Shown here: positions 21,750 to 30,823 of the stretch, in pieces
Numbering within the stretch: the stretch's first letter is position 1
Layout: each line of letters begins with the position of its first letter
Virus record (IMG/VR): IMGVR_UViG_3300032313_000664
Coordinates: 1-64,000 of that record
Direction: 5' to 3' (one strand)
DNA from: a virus
DNA: 64,000 nt
Made by a program: the position numbers and the translations under genes
The notes under the pieces: generated by a model
Told to the model about the DNA's origin: nothing
Databases searched by the model: none
Seen by the model: only the letters and a program-made list of their open reading frames with translations

Positions 21750-24700
21750 ATGGCAAGAAAAATTTTAAACCTAACAGGAATTGAGTTTGCACCACTAACA
21801 GGAACTCTAAAGCTTCCTCAACTCGTTCGCAGAGAAAAGCTTCTATTAATTACAAATACAACAGCGAATAAGATTGTTTATAATTTTGCAGACCCAGCAC
21901 TTGGCCTATACAGCTTTAACCTAGATACAGATACAGACCAATCACACGGAAGTACAACGCTTGTTTTAAAGTACAATACAGCAAATATGTTGCCAACAGA
22001 CAACTTCCAAATTGTCTACGATGAGAATAATGAAAGATTTGAGCCAGCAGACTATATGGTAGATGCTGTAGGAAAGCTTCGTACAGCAAACCCTACATCT
22101 CTTATTGATACTGACTTTGAATATGGTATTCAGAACTCCAAGTGGGAAACACTTACAATGATTCAAAACTACCCAGGTTTCTTTGGAAGATCATCTGGAG
22201 GAAATGCACTAGATCTATTACAAGTTGTAGGTAACAATGCATTCCCACTTTCAACTGTTACAGTGACAACAAATTCCCCACACGGAATTAGCTCAGGAGA
22301 TGTTATTTCTGTTCAAGAAACAACATCAGATGCAGCAGATGGAACATTCTTAGCTACTCCGCTTACTTCTACTACATTTTCCTATGTTGCAAAAGGCAGA
22401 GTTAACGGAAACGTACTAGATGGAACTCTAACATCTATTTACGGCGGAGGCATTTTTGACAATGCTCACATTATGGGCGGAATTACTGGACAGCTAGGAT
22501 CATTTTCTGCAGTATCAGATCAAGCAACTCCATCAAGAATTACAATTGTTTCTCCAAAACCACACGGACTTCTTCCAGGTACACCAATTCTTATTACACA
22601 AAAAGAAGGAAGCAATTTCTACGGAAGCTTTTTTATTGATACAGTAGATACACCAAATTCAATGTCCTTCATGGCATCTGGACAAATTCTTAACCCAATT
22701 AATACAAATGATCAAGGAGTTTATGCAAAGCCAGAAGGCTATGTAAACCATAGACCACATGATGGCGGAGTTATTCTTTCAACAGGCAATAACGTATGTG
22801 GAACTCAAACAATGCGTCAGACACGTAGATACTTTAGATATCAGTCAGGTAAATCAATTCAATTCTCAACAGGAACAAAGTTTACACCAACATTCCAGGT
22901 AGAATATATCGCTGCAACAGGCATTGTGCCAGGATCTCAACAGATTACAGTAACAACAAATGCTTCTCACAATTTACAACCAGGAGCTTATGTAAAGATT
23001 GATGGTGTTGAAGTTTCAGGTTCATATAATCCATTTAACGGAATTCACCTTGTAACATCAATTATTGACGCTACAACATTTAAGTATATTGTGGTATTTA
23101 CAAATACATTATCAGCAATTGACCAAATTCCAGGCGGAGTAAATGTATTCTGCACAGCTTACATCTGGAAAGGTGCATCAACAAGAGCTGGTTTATATTC
23201 AGAGCAAGATGGATTCTTCTTTGAATATGACGGACAAGGAATCTTTGTTTGCCGCCAATGGGCAACAAACACCCTAAGAGGAAATATTTCAGTAATAAAG
23301 TATAACTCAACCGTTACAGGAACGGATACAATATTTAGAAAGCAACTTGTTTCAGGAGACAAGATTGTAATTCGTGGCCAAACCTATAGAGTTCTTCAAA
23401 TTGCATCAGATACATCTATGACAATTGCTCCAGCATATCGTGGTGCATCTCAATCAAGCGTTAAGGTGCGTAAGGTTCAAATTATTAAGGTTAAGCAGTC
23501 GGACTGGAATCTTGATAAATTTGATGGAACTGGTCCTTCAGGGCACAAGTTTGATCCATCAAAGATGCAGATGACTTACATTGATTACTCATGGTATGGC
23601 GCTGGAACCATTAGATATGGATTTAGAGGCCAAGGCGGAAAGATCACATGGTGTCATGAAATTTCAAACAACAATACTAATTATGCAGCGTATCAGAGAT
23701 CAGGTAACCTACCTGCAAGATACGAAGCAATCAACGAGCCTACTAAGTTCTCAAAGCTAGTTGCAGGCGGAACAGCAGTAAGAGGCTCAAATCTTCTTCC
23801 ACAAGATACAATTATGTATGTTGATAACGTAGACTACTGGCCAGCAGACGGCTACATTAGAATTCAAGATGAAAACTATGTAGAAATTGCAAAGTACACG
23901 TCTATTGGAGCATATAACCAAACGGCAAAAGGTTATGCTATGAATCTTATTCGTAGACAGCCTTATGTAACATACTATTCAGGTCAAGCGTATAGCTTAA
24001 ATGGAACATATGTTGCAGCAACTTTTAGACCAGACGCAACAATCCCTGGTGGTTCAGGTTCTGCTCAGGTTTCAGTTCAAGTTATTTCTCAAGAATGTGC
24101 TCCAGTTATGAGCCACTGGGGATCTTCAGTAATTATGGACGGAGGCTTCGATGATGATGCTTCCTTTATCTTTACAGCTGGTATGCAGCGTTACTTGCAG
24201 GTTGGTGGTTCTGGATCTGTTTCAGCAACTATTGTTTCTAGAGTAAGAGCATCTGGTGTTGCAACAATTACAACTTCAGCTCCTCACTCTTTGCTTGCAG
24301 GATATAATGCAACTATATCAGGTGTAGACGATGTTTCTGTAATTACATACAAGCAGTTACAAAACAATACAGCAACCTTGACAACTTCTGTTGCACACAA
24401 GCACAGATCTGGACAAACAATTACAGTTACAGGTGTAGACGGTGTGTTTAATGGAACTTGGACAGTTACTGGTGTTACTTCAAACACAGTTTTGTTTGCT
24501 AGAACATCAAGCAATATTCCATTCCAATCAGCAGGAACCGCTGGAAGAATAACTTCATCAAGTTATTATAACGGAACATTCCTAGTTTCTCTAGTTACTG
24601 CAAATACAATTTCTTATCCAATTCCACAGGCTGACGAAGTTTCATCAGCAGTTAGCCCTAACGGAGCCGTGGTTCAGACATTTGGAGCCACACAACAGGC

Positions 24701-25235
24701 ACGTCCTCTAATTTCACTTAGAGTAGCACCTTCAGTCGATAATGGTACAGGACGTAATTTTGGTCTTCGTGAACTATCAAACAATATGCAGCTGAAGCTT
24801 TACAGTATTAACTTGCTAGCACAAGGACAGTTCCTTGTGGAAGGAATTCTAAATGCACAGTCTCTAAACGGTGTAAATGTTCCAACTGCTTGGGCAACCG
24901 ATAGAGTAGGATCAGGATCCCTAGCACAAATTATTTATCACGACGGAACTGGAGTCCCTGGATCACCAGTTCTTTCTCCTACAAATACAGTTTCTGGAGG
25001 AGATCGTGTGTTTGCTTTCTATACAGATAACGGTGGAGGTACAAACTACTCCGTAACACGTATTGATCTTACAAAAGCAAGAGACCTAGGAAACTCTATT
25101 CTAAATGGAGATGGCAGCACAGCTGCACCAGGCTTCCCTAATGCACCAGATATCCTTACAATCGTTGCTACAAATCTTGGCTCTTCAGCAGCCAACATTT
25201 CAGCAGTGCTTGCATGGACGGAAGCGCAGGCCTAA
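21750..25235 (+). CDS. Giant tail or baseplate structural protein with five beta repeats (1161 aa)
   Basis: The N-terminus (TGIEFAPLTGTLKLPQLVRR, then LLLITNTTANKIVYNFADP) resembles large structural proteins of cyanomyoviruses. Five repeats of a beta module follow, each with a (P/S)HGL/HxL-xxG pattern ending in FNG-type turn (for example TTNSPHGISSGD, SPKPHGLLPGTP, TTNASHNLQPGA). The last part (RPLISLRVAPSVDNGTG, then WATDRVGSGSLAQIIYHDG) is a beta-rich assembly domain. Probably the hub of the adhesin complex. Confidence 0.65.
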   Translation: MARKILNLTGIEFAPLTGTLKLPQLVRREKLLLITNTTANKIVYNFADPALGLYSFNLDTDTDQSHGSTTLVLKYNTANMLPTDNFQIVYDENNERFEPADYMVDAVGKLRTANPTSLIDTDFEYGIQNSKWETLTMIQNYPGFFGRSSGGNALDLLQVVGNNAFPLSTVTVTTNSPHGISSGDVISVQETTSDAADGTFLATPLTSTTFSYVAKGRVNGNVLDGTLTSIYGGGIFDNAHIMGGITGQLGSFSAVSDQATPSRITIVSPKPHGLLPGTPILITQKEGSNFYGSFFIDTVDTPNSMSFMASGQILNPINTNDQGVYAKPEGYVNHRPHDGGVILSTGNNVCGTQTMRQTRRYFRYQSGKSIQFSTGTKFTPTFQVEYIAATGIVPGSQQITVTTNASHNLQPGAYVKIDGVEVSGSYNPFNGIHLVTSIIDATTFKYIVVFTNTLSAIDQIPGGVNVFCTAYIWKGASTRAGLYSEQDGFFFEYDGQGIFVCRQWATNTLRGNISVIKYNSTVTGTDTIFRKQLVSGDKIVIRGQTYRVLQIASDTSMTIAPAYRGASQSSVKVRKVQIIKVKQSDWNLDKFDGTGPSGHKFDPSKMQMTYIDYSWYGAGTIRYGFRGQGGKITWCHEISNNNTNYAAYQRSGNLPARYEAINEPTKFSKLVAGGTAVRGSNLLPQDTIMYVDNVDYWPADGYIRIQDENYVEIAKYTSIGAYNQTAKGYAMNLIRRQPYVTYYSGQAYSLNGTYVAATFRPDATIPGGSGSAQVSVQVISQECAPVMSHWGSSVIMDGGFDDDASFIFTAGMQRYLQVGGSGSVSATIVSRVRASGVATITTSAPHSLLAGYNATISGVDDVSVITYKQLQNNTATLTTSVAHKHRSGQTITVTGVDGVFNGTWTVTGVTSNTVLFARTSSNIPFQSAGTAGRITSSSYYNGTFLVSLVTANTISYPIPQADEVSSAVSPNGAVVQTFGATQQARPLISLRVAPSVDNGTGRNFGLRELSNNMQLKLYSINLLAQGQFLVEGILNAQSLNGVNVPTAWATDRVGSGSLAQIIYHDGTGVPGSPVLSPTNTVSGGDRVFAFYTDNGGGTNYSVTRIDLTKARDLGNSILNGDGSTAAPGFPNAPDILTIVATNLGSSAANISAVLAWTEAQA

Positions 25236-25238
25236 AAA

Positions 25239-25904
25239 ATGCCAGACTACTCATCATTATCTACGCAAATAAGTCAATTTAAAACAGCAGCTTCTGCTTT
25301 AATGACAAGCGATGCGCTTAATGCCAATGAACTACAGTTAGTCGGAGCGGCATTAAATGCAATAGGTAATACTTTAGGTGTTGCTGATATTAATAACTCT
25401 GTTGTTGATGGAGTTGCAACAATTAATGCGGCAAAAGATGCAGCACTTACAGCATTTAATGGCGGCACTAATGGAACAAGATTAACAGAAGCAGAATCAG
25501 ACATATCTGTTCTTGAAGGAAAAGTTACAAACATTGAAGGCTTTGTTTCTACAAATGGAGCTCAATATACAACACTTCAATCTACTGTAGCAGCACTTCA
25601 AGCATCTTTATCTACAGTTCCAGCAGTCTGGAAAATAGTTTCAACAGCATATACAGCTCTTAATAATGATAGATTATTAGTACAACCAACTTCAGGATTG
25701 GTTATAACATTGCCACAAAGTCCTAGCACAGGATTTACAGTTGAGCTTCTAGATGCAAATGGAACTGCGGCAACAACTAACTTTACAATTGCAAGAAATT
25801 CACAACCGATACAAGGAGTTGCACAAAACCTTGTATTTAACGTAAGTGGTGCCTATATCAGATTAATCTATGTAGATGCAACAAGAGGATGGGTAAGAGC
25901 ATAA
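25239..25904 (+). CDS. Fibre with coiled-coil N-terminus and beta tip (221 aa)
   Basis: Starts MPDYSSLSTQISQFKTAASA; this first domain recurs in the 31897 gene. Residues 85-125 look like a trimeric coiled coil (LTEAESDISVLEGKVTNIEG). The C-terminal domain (VQPTSGLVITLPQSPSTGF, then GAYIRLIYVDATRGWVRA) is a compact fibre tip. It is coupled to the next gene by TAATG. Confidence 0.65.
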   Translation: MPDYSSLSTQISQFKTAASALMTSDALNANELQLVGAALNAIGNTLGVADINNSVVDGVATINAAKDAALTAFNGGTNGTRLTEAESDISVLEGKVTNIEGFVSTNGAQYTTLQSTVAALQASLSTVPAVWKIVSTAYTALNNDRLLVQPTSGLVITLPQSPSTGFTVELLDANGTAATTNFTIARNSQPIQGVAQNLVFNVSGAYIRLIYVDATRGWVRA

Positions 25905-26281
25905 TGGCAAATTTAAGCGAAGTTTTAGCAGAAACATCAGTAAAGACAAACCTTGATCTACAGACGTATCGGACTGGAAGAAGAGATTTAGGAACAGTAA
26001 ATGGTGCAGTTAACCTTGATCTGTCTCTTTCAAATGACTTTACCGCAACAGTAAATGCAAATACTACATTTACAATTACAAATTGCCCAACCACTGGAGT
26101 TGTAGGTTTTTCTTTACAGCTAATTGGCGGCGGAGCATATACAATAACATTTGCAAATGGAAAATACCCATCCGCAACAGCACCAGCTTTAACATCAGGT
26201 GGAATTGATGTTATAACATTTATCACTTATGATAATGGAGCAAACTGGCGTGGAACTCTAGCAATGAAGGACTCAAGATAA
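25904..26281 (+). CDS. Fibre tip-type protein (125 aa)
   Basis: The start at 25904 (MANLSEVL) overlaps the upstream stop as TAATG and is preferred to an ATG five codons earlier. The C-terminal GGAYTITFANGKYPSATAP, then FITYDNGANWRGTL, is the same beta domain as in the 35055 gene, found at the ends of many phage fibres. It is followed by the chaperone-like gene at 26281. Confidence 0.65.
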   Translation: MANLSEVLAETSVKTNLDLQTYRTGRRDLGTVNGAVNLDLSLSNDFTATVNANTTFTITNCPTTGVVGFSLQLIGGGAYTITFANGKYPSATAPALTSGGIDVITFITYDNGANWRGTLAMKDSR

Positions 26282-26781
26282 TGTACGCACAAGTTATAGA
26301 CGAAGAAATTGTAAGAATCATTGATGAGCAGTCTTTAAGAGAGATGTACTCATCTACACATTTCCCAGCAACAATAACTCAGGCATCCTTAGAAGGATTT
26401 GATAACTGGTACGTTGTAGAAGATTCTTCAGAGTTTCCAGAATACAACAAGGCATCTGAAAAGTTAGAGTTTACAAGAGTATTTAATGGCACATCAGTTG
26501 TAGGTCAATACGTAGTTGTTGATCTTTCAAATGCAGAAAAGGCGGCAGCAAAAGAAGCAAGAACTAGCGAAGTTAGATACCACAGAGATAATACATTAAA
26601 CTCAACAGACTATCTAATGACATCAGATATATTTAATTCTTTTTCTGCAGCAGATCAGCAAAAGATCATTAATTACAGACAAGCACTAAGAGATTTGACA
26701 GATCAGGCAGACCCATTTAATATCACATGGCCAGTCCTTGGAATAGAGTCAATTAATTTAAAGTATAAAGTAGAGATCTAA
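26281..26781 (+). CDS. Tail fibre assembly/chaperone-like protein (166 aa)
   Basis: N-terminal beta domain (MYAQVIDEEIVRIIDEQSL) followed by a helical domain with RYHRDNTLNSTDYLMTSDIF and YRQALRDLTDQ. That is the pattern of the Phage_tail_APC family (tail assembly chaperones). Such proteins guide trimerisation of the preceding fibre or cap it. It overlaps the upstream fibre gene by one base. A similar protein is encoded at 35511. Confidence 0.7.
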   Translation: MYAQVIDEEIVRIIDEQSLREMYSSTHFPATITQASLEGFDNWYVVEDSSEFPEYNKASEKLEFTRVFNGTSVVGQYVVVDLSNAEKAAAKEARTSEVRYHRDNTLNSTDYLMTSDIFNSFSAADQQKIINYRQALRDLTDQADPFNITWPVLGIESINLKYKVEI

Positions 26782-27696
26782 ATGCCATTTCCACCAGCCA
26801 GATACTCAACAGCTTCAGGAGTAAAATCTTTCTTTTTAAGACAGGTTATTACAAAGGGCTACGTTCTTGCTGGTTATAGAAACGGTCAGCCATGGACAAG
26901 CGTTAATGAAGTAACACACTCAACTGATACAACAATTGATTTGGGCGGTCCATTAAATAACTCTACTTCTTATCCAGGCGGGATGTGCGATGACACATTT
27001 GCATATGTTCTTAAGGCAAATAATACAGTTGGTGGAAACAGCAGCCAAACAAACAAATATAATATGAGAACAAATGTATCAGTAATTGGCCCATCTGCCC
27101 CATACAATGTGGGAAATGCTGGAACAATTATGCATAAAGAGCAAACAACTGCATGGGGTAAGCCTGCTGATGGAAATGCAGCACTTATGAGATTTAATTT
27201 TGCAACACAATCGTGGCTAAGTTCAATTGGCGCAGCCTATGGAAATAACGGCGAAACAATGTCAGCTTTTTATCATGAAACAAAAGGATATCACTACGGC
27301 GATAACAATGGGCTTAAGCTTACTTTTGCAACAGAAACTCAAGCATCTTCACCAATGAATGGTGCTCATGGACAACAAAAAGCAATTTCTTCAAAGTTAT
27401 CACACCTGTATGCAGGAAATGAAGGTAGCTACAATGGAGGCTACAACCTTAGAAGATTTAGTGTTGCTACAGAAACAAATGTAGGAAACGTAGCAAAGCC
27501 AATTGGAAACTGTGGAGAAGAAGATTTTGATATGGGGCAAAACTGGCAGTATATGCTAGGTAATTATAATGGTGAGCAAAACAATAGATCTTGGAGATTT
27601 AACTATGCTACAGACTCTGGCTATGAAGGCGGAGGAACAATGCAATCTAAGGGAGTTCCAGGCAGAAGTTCTGCCTACTCAGCACAACGTTCTTAA
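26782..27696 (+). CDS. Beta-propeller-like tail protein (304 aa)
   Basis: Repeating blades are suggested by KYNMRTNVSVIG, MRFNFATQSWLSS, KLTFATETQASSP, LRRFSVATETNVGN and WRFNYATDSGYEG, each about 45 residues apart and containing the F(A/S)T pattern. The protein starts MPFPPARYSTASGVKSFFLR. Beta propellers in phage tails commonly bind sugars or receptors. Not assignable to a named family. Confidence 0.6.
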   Translation: MPFPPARYSTASGVKSFFLRQVITKGYVLAGYRNGQPWTSVNEVTHSTDTTIDLGGPLNNSTSYPGGMCDDTFAYVLKANNTVGGNSSQTNKYNMRTNVSVIGPSAPYNVGNAGTIMHKEQTTAWGKPADGNAALMRFNFATQSWLSSIGAAYGNNGETMSAFYHETKGYHYGDNNGLKLTFATETQASSPMNGAHGQQKAISSKLSHLYAGNEGSYNGGYNLRRFSVATETNVGNVAKPIGNCGEEDFDMGQNWQYMLGNYNGEQNNRSWRFNYATDSGYEGGGTMQSKGVPGRSSAYSAQRS

Positions 27697-27711
27697 CAGA
27701 TAGGCAATAAA

Positions 27712-28440
27712 ATGAGATATATAAACGACCTAACATCGGATGTTTCTGGCTACACAAAATCACAAAAAGACATCCTTCTTTATGCTACCAATAGACATTG
27801 GGGTGTTCCAACATTTAAAATAGATAATTTTGTTGGTGGGGCTCAATTTACACCATTTGGAAAGTTAAGACAACTCTTGCTAGAACTTGGCGCAAGAGAA
27901 AACATGATTGTTGAGCAAGAGCTGAAGATTGAGAGAACCAAACTAGAGATTGAGCTAGAGAAAGAAAGAATAACTTTAACTAACTCTCCAACTGAAATAA
28001 AGATTCATGAGCTTAATATTAAAGAAAAAGAAAGAACTCTTTTAAATCAAAAAAATGGAGTTAGCTCAGTCTATGAAGAGCGAGATAAGTACATGGTGCT
28101 TATAGACAAGTTTAATAATTCAGAAGAAGGCAAGTTGCCAGATGGAAGATTTATTATGGATATAATCGGCAACTACGAAGAAGAAGAAAGACTAGAAGCA
28201 GAGCTTTGGGGAATTAGACTAGGTGCTCAAGCAGCCTACGATTTAATGTTTTATGGCAGAGTCAATGGCGGAAATATGGAAGCTATTGATCAGCTACCAA
28301 AAGAAGTTAGAGAAATAGCTCTTGAAACTGCAGTAGCCAAAGCAATAGAGACAAACAAGCACCTAGACGCTCTTCAAATTGAAACAAGAAAAAGACTAGA
28401 GCTGTCTGACTCAGAGCAAGGACTTTGGGAAGAAGTTTAA
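27712..28440 (+). CDS. Coiled-coil protein of the tail region (242 aa)
   Basis: Starts MRYINDLTSDVSGYTKSQKD. Residues 68-130 are a long charged coiled coil (heptads of E, K and L), and the second half is helical with GRFIMDIIGNYEEEERLEAE. It is preceded by AGGCAATAAA as a weak ribosome binding site and its stop overlaps the next ATG. Such proteins occur in tail regions of large phages; function unknown, possibly assembly or structural. Confidence 0.65.
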   Translation: MRYINDLTSDVSGYTKSQKDILLYATNRHWGVPTFKIDNFVGGAQFTPFGKLRQLLLELGARENMIVEQELKIERTKLEIELEKERITLTNSPTEIKIHELNIKEKERTLLNQKNGVSSVYEERDKYMVLIDKFNNSEEGKLPDGRFIMDIIGNYEEEERLEAELWGIRLGAQAAYDLMFYGRVNGGNMEAIDQLPKEVREIALETAVAKAIETNKHLDALQIETRKRLELSDSEQGLWEEV

Positions 28441-28997
28441 TGATATATTTTTTGTTTGACCCCGTAGATAAAACGGAGAAAAATAATTACATCCAGCATA
28501 TTGGTGAATGGAACAATTTGTTCATAGGGGCAGTAGATGAAAGCCAGATGCTGTATATGAACCTTCCAAGAATGACGGTGGTAACAAAAGAAGTTGCTCT
28601 TGCGTATAAGTTTGTTGGAAAGTATAAAGGCTATATAAAGCTTAGACCAAATACTTTGCATCTATCACAATTAGAGGGCAAGCCATTTGAGCAGGTAGAG
28701 GGTAAGTTTAAGTATACCTTGACTGAAGAAGATAAACAAAATGCATGCCTTTTCCAAAAAGCTGCAATGATATTTATGCTAGAAAAATACTATTCAAATA
28801 AACTTTTGTTATTAAAATCTACACCAGAGTTTTTAAAACAGGACGACTTTCAATGTGAAAAGTTTCATTTAAATAAAAAGAATGAAATCTATCAAAAAAT
28901 TATCTCTTGCCAAGATTGGGTAGAAGCTGGTATACTATTAAATAATCATTTTGGCGTTCATTATGATGCGGATACTTTATCAAAAATAGATTTGTAG
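28440..28997 (+). CDS. Protein of unknown function (185 aa)
   Basis: Start at 28440 (MIYFLFDPVDKTEKN), coupled by TAATG to the coiled-coil gene; an ATG five codons upstream lies inside that gene. Mixed alpha/beta with an aromatic N-terminus and a helical C-terminus. It precedes a U32-like/methyltransferase fusion by 5 bases, so may work with it. Not recognised. Confidence 0.6.
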   Translation: MIYFLFDPVDKTEKNNYIQHIGEWNNLFIGAVDESQMLYMNLPRMTVVTKEVALAYKFVGKYKGYIKLRPNTLHLSQLEGKPFEQVEGKFKYTLTEEDKQNACLFQKAAMIFMLEKYYSNKLLLLKSTPEFLKQDDFQCEKFHLNKKNEIYQKIISCQDWVEAGILLNNHFGVHYDADTLSKIDL

Positions 28998-29002
28998 GAT
29001 AA

Positions 29003-30649
29003 ATGTTTAGCGTACCATTAAACCCAAAGCTAAATGAGAATCAGATAAATGAATTTATTTCTTTCTTAAAAGACTATAAAGACTACATATATGATTTTTA
29101 TTTTACCTGTAGGGTTGCCCCATTTAATCAAGACGCCATGGGCGATATTTTTCAGGGTGGAAAAGAAGACCATGACTATTTAATTGATCTTGCATTACAT
29201 ATTCAGCAAGAGACAGGTGTGCTTGCCTCCGCCGTATTTAACAACACAGAAGTTAGACCAGATCAACAAAACCTAGATCTATTTATTAAAAACTTTTTGC
29301 CAGTGTATGAAATGGGAATTAGGTCTGCTACGATACCCCATACTCATTGGATGGCAACGGGCCAAATTAAAAAAGCATTCCCAGAGCTATTTGTAAAGAA
29401 TACTATCCTTAGAAATGTTTCAGAACCAAGGGATATAGAAAAGCTAGCCAAAGCTGGATTTGACTATGTCAACCTTGATCGTGACCTAATGCGTGATCAT
29501 GCAAAGCTAAAGCTTTTTAAAAAGGCAAAGACGCAGTTTGGTGTAAAATTATCACTGCTTGCTAATGAGGGTTGCTACGGCGGATGCATAATGATGGATG
29601 AACATTATCAGTTTAATAATACCCGCACAGATGGACCTCAGTATTTTAATGACCCAATAAGCAGGGTTTCCTGCCCAAAGTGGGATCATGAAGATTTTGC
29701 GGTATCTTTAAAAACAGCTAATTTCCCACCATGGCGTGAGGATTGGCAGGAGTTCCTAGATGATCTTGGTATTGATGTTATTAAGATGCACGGTAGAGAG
29801 TCGCATACAAGACTTAAAGAGACTATGGATATAATCAGGAGGTATGCCAATAATGAAGAAATTCTATTTGACAGCTTTAATGATTTTATTGAGGAAACTA
29901 ATATGGTTGACAAACCAATTACCATCTGGCGCAATAAGATCAAAAATTGTAAATTTGATTGCTGGGATTGTGGTTATTGTGACAAGATAATGGCTGCCAA
30001 ATATGGCAACCATATAAATCCAAAGGTTTCCTTTGTGGCACAGGAATTAGTTAATTCTGTCAATGATCCAATTGAGATTAATATTCCAGGACTAACATCT
30101 ACTAGAGTCCAGTCATTAATAAATGGTTTAGCAAAGAACTCTTCTAAGTACCTTGAGATTGGTTCTTATCAGGGCGCTACAGCCTCTGCCGCCTTGATGG
30201 GCAATAGACTAGATGCATACTTTGTGGACATGTGGCAGGAGGCCCCACAAGCCGTTAGAGAAGGTTGGGATATTCCAACTACAAATACCCTTGAGGAATT
30301 TAAAAACAATATAGCTCCTTATAAAGGTAATAATAAAATATTTATATCTAACTCAGATATGTTCAAGGTTAATTTGTCAAAAATGTCAGATATTGATTTA
30401 TTCTTTTATGACGGTCCTCATGATTTTGAATCAACAAAGAATGCCGTAAAATACTACTCTCCAGTATTTGCAGATCAAGCAATTTTAATATTTGATGACG
30501 CAAACTGGACGGAAGTTGTAAAAGGTGCTCATAAAGGAATAATTGAATCTGGATTAAAAATATTGTATAGTAAGAAGATATTAAATTCATTAGAGTCTGA
30601 TGCAGACTGGTGGAACGGCTTATACATAGTTGTTGTAAGCAAAGAATAG
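29003..30649 (+). CDS. Fusion of a U32-peptidase-like barrel and a SAM methyltransferase (548 aa)
   Basis: Residues 1-340 look like a TIM barrel of the peptidase U32 type (FDYVNLDRDLMRD, then LSLLANEGCYGGCIMM). It has Cys191, Cys195 and Cys224 plus a C-terminal cluster C316, C320, C323, C326 (NCKFDCWDCGYC), likely for an iron-sulfur centre. U32 relatives hydroxylate tRNA, rRNA or ubiquinone precursors. Residues 375-548 are a class I methyltransferase (LEIGSYQGATASA, FVDMW, FFYDGPHD, LIFDDANW). The fused protein could modify RNA, sugar or a small molecule. Identification of the N-terminal half is tentative. Confidence 0.65.
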   Translation: MFSVPLNPKLNENQINEFISFLKDYKDYIYDFYFTCRVAPFNQDAMGDIFQGGKEDHDYLIDLALHIQQETGVLASAVFNNTEVRPDQQNLDLFIKNFLPVYEMGIRSATIPHTHWMATGQIKKAFPELFVKNTILRNVSEPRDIEKLAKAGFDYVNLDRDLMRDHAKLKLFKKAKTQFGVKLSLLANEGCYGGCIMMDEHYQFNNTRTDGPQYFNDPISRVSCPKWDHEDFAVSLKTANFPPWREDWQEFLDDLGIDVIKMHGRESHTRLKETMDIIRRYANNEEILFDSFNDFIEETNMVDKPITIWRNKIKNCKFDCWDCGYCDKIMAAKYGNHINPKVSFVAQELVNSVNDPIEINIPGLTSTRVQSLINGLAKNSSKYLEIGSYQGATASAALMGNRLDAYFVDMWQEAPQAVREGWDIPTTNTLEEFKNNIAPYKGNNKIFISNSDMFKVNLSKMSDIDLFFYDGPHDFESTKNAVKYYSPVFADQAILIFDDANWTEVVKGAHKGIIESGLKILYSKKILNSLESDADWWNGLYIVVVSKE

Positions 30650-30651
30650 AT

Positions 30652-30751
30652 TTTGTATCATATACGGATTCGAGCATATAAAAGACCGTATTTTGCTACA
30701 AAGGCACACGTGCCTATTATATTTGTACGTCTTAATGACACGAATTAAGAC
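30652..30751 (+). promoter_or_regulatory. Structured leader with mutually exclusive hairpins
   Basis: TACAAA (30697-30702) can pair with TTTGTA upstream (30652-30657) or TTTGTA downstream (30722-30727). The upstream fold is extended by ATACGG/CCGTAT (30662-30667 and 30686-30691, then TTTT). The downstream fold is extended by GGCA/TGCC (30703-30714). A third stem GTCTTAAT/ATTAAGAC lies at 30729-30751. This is an attenuator or riboswitch-like layout in the 174-base gap before a membrane protein gene. No known riboswitch class recognised. Confidence 0.45.
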
Positions 30752-30823
30752 CTCAAAGATGCTAGCGCTTGTGTTTATATAGGTATCTAAATTAGATTCT
30801 ATAAATACTGAAAGGTTATAAAG

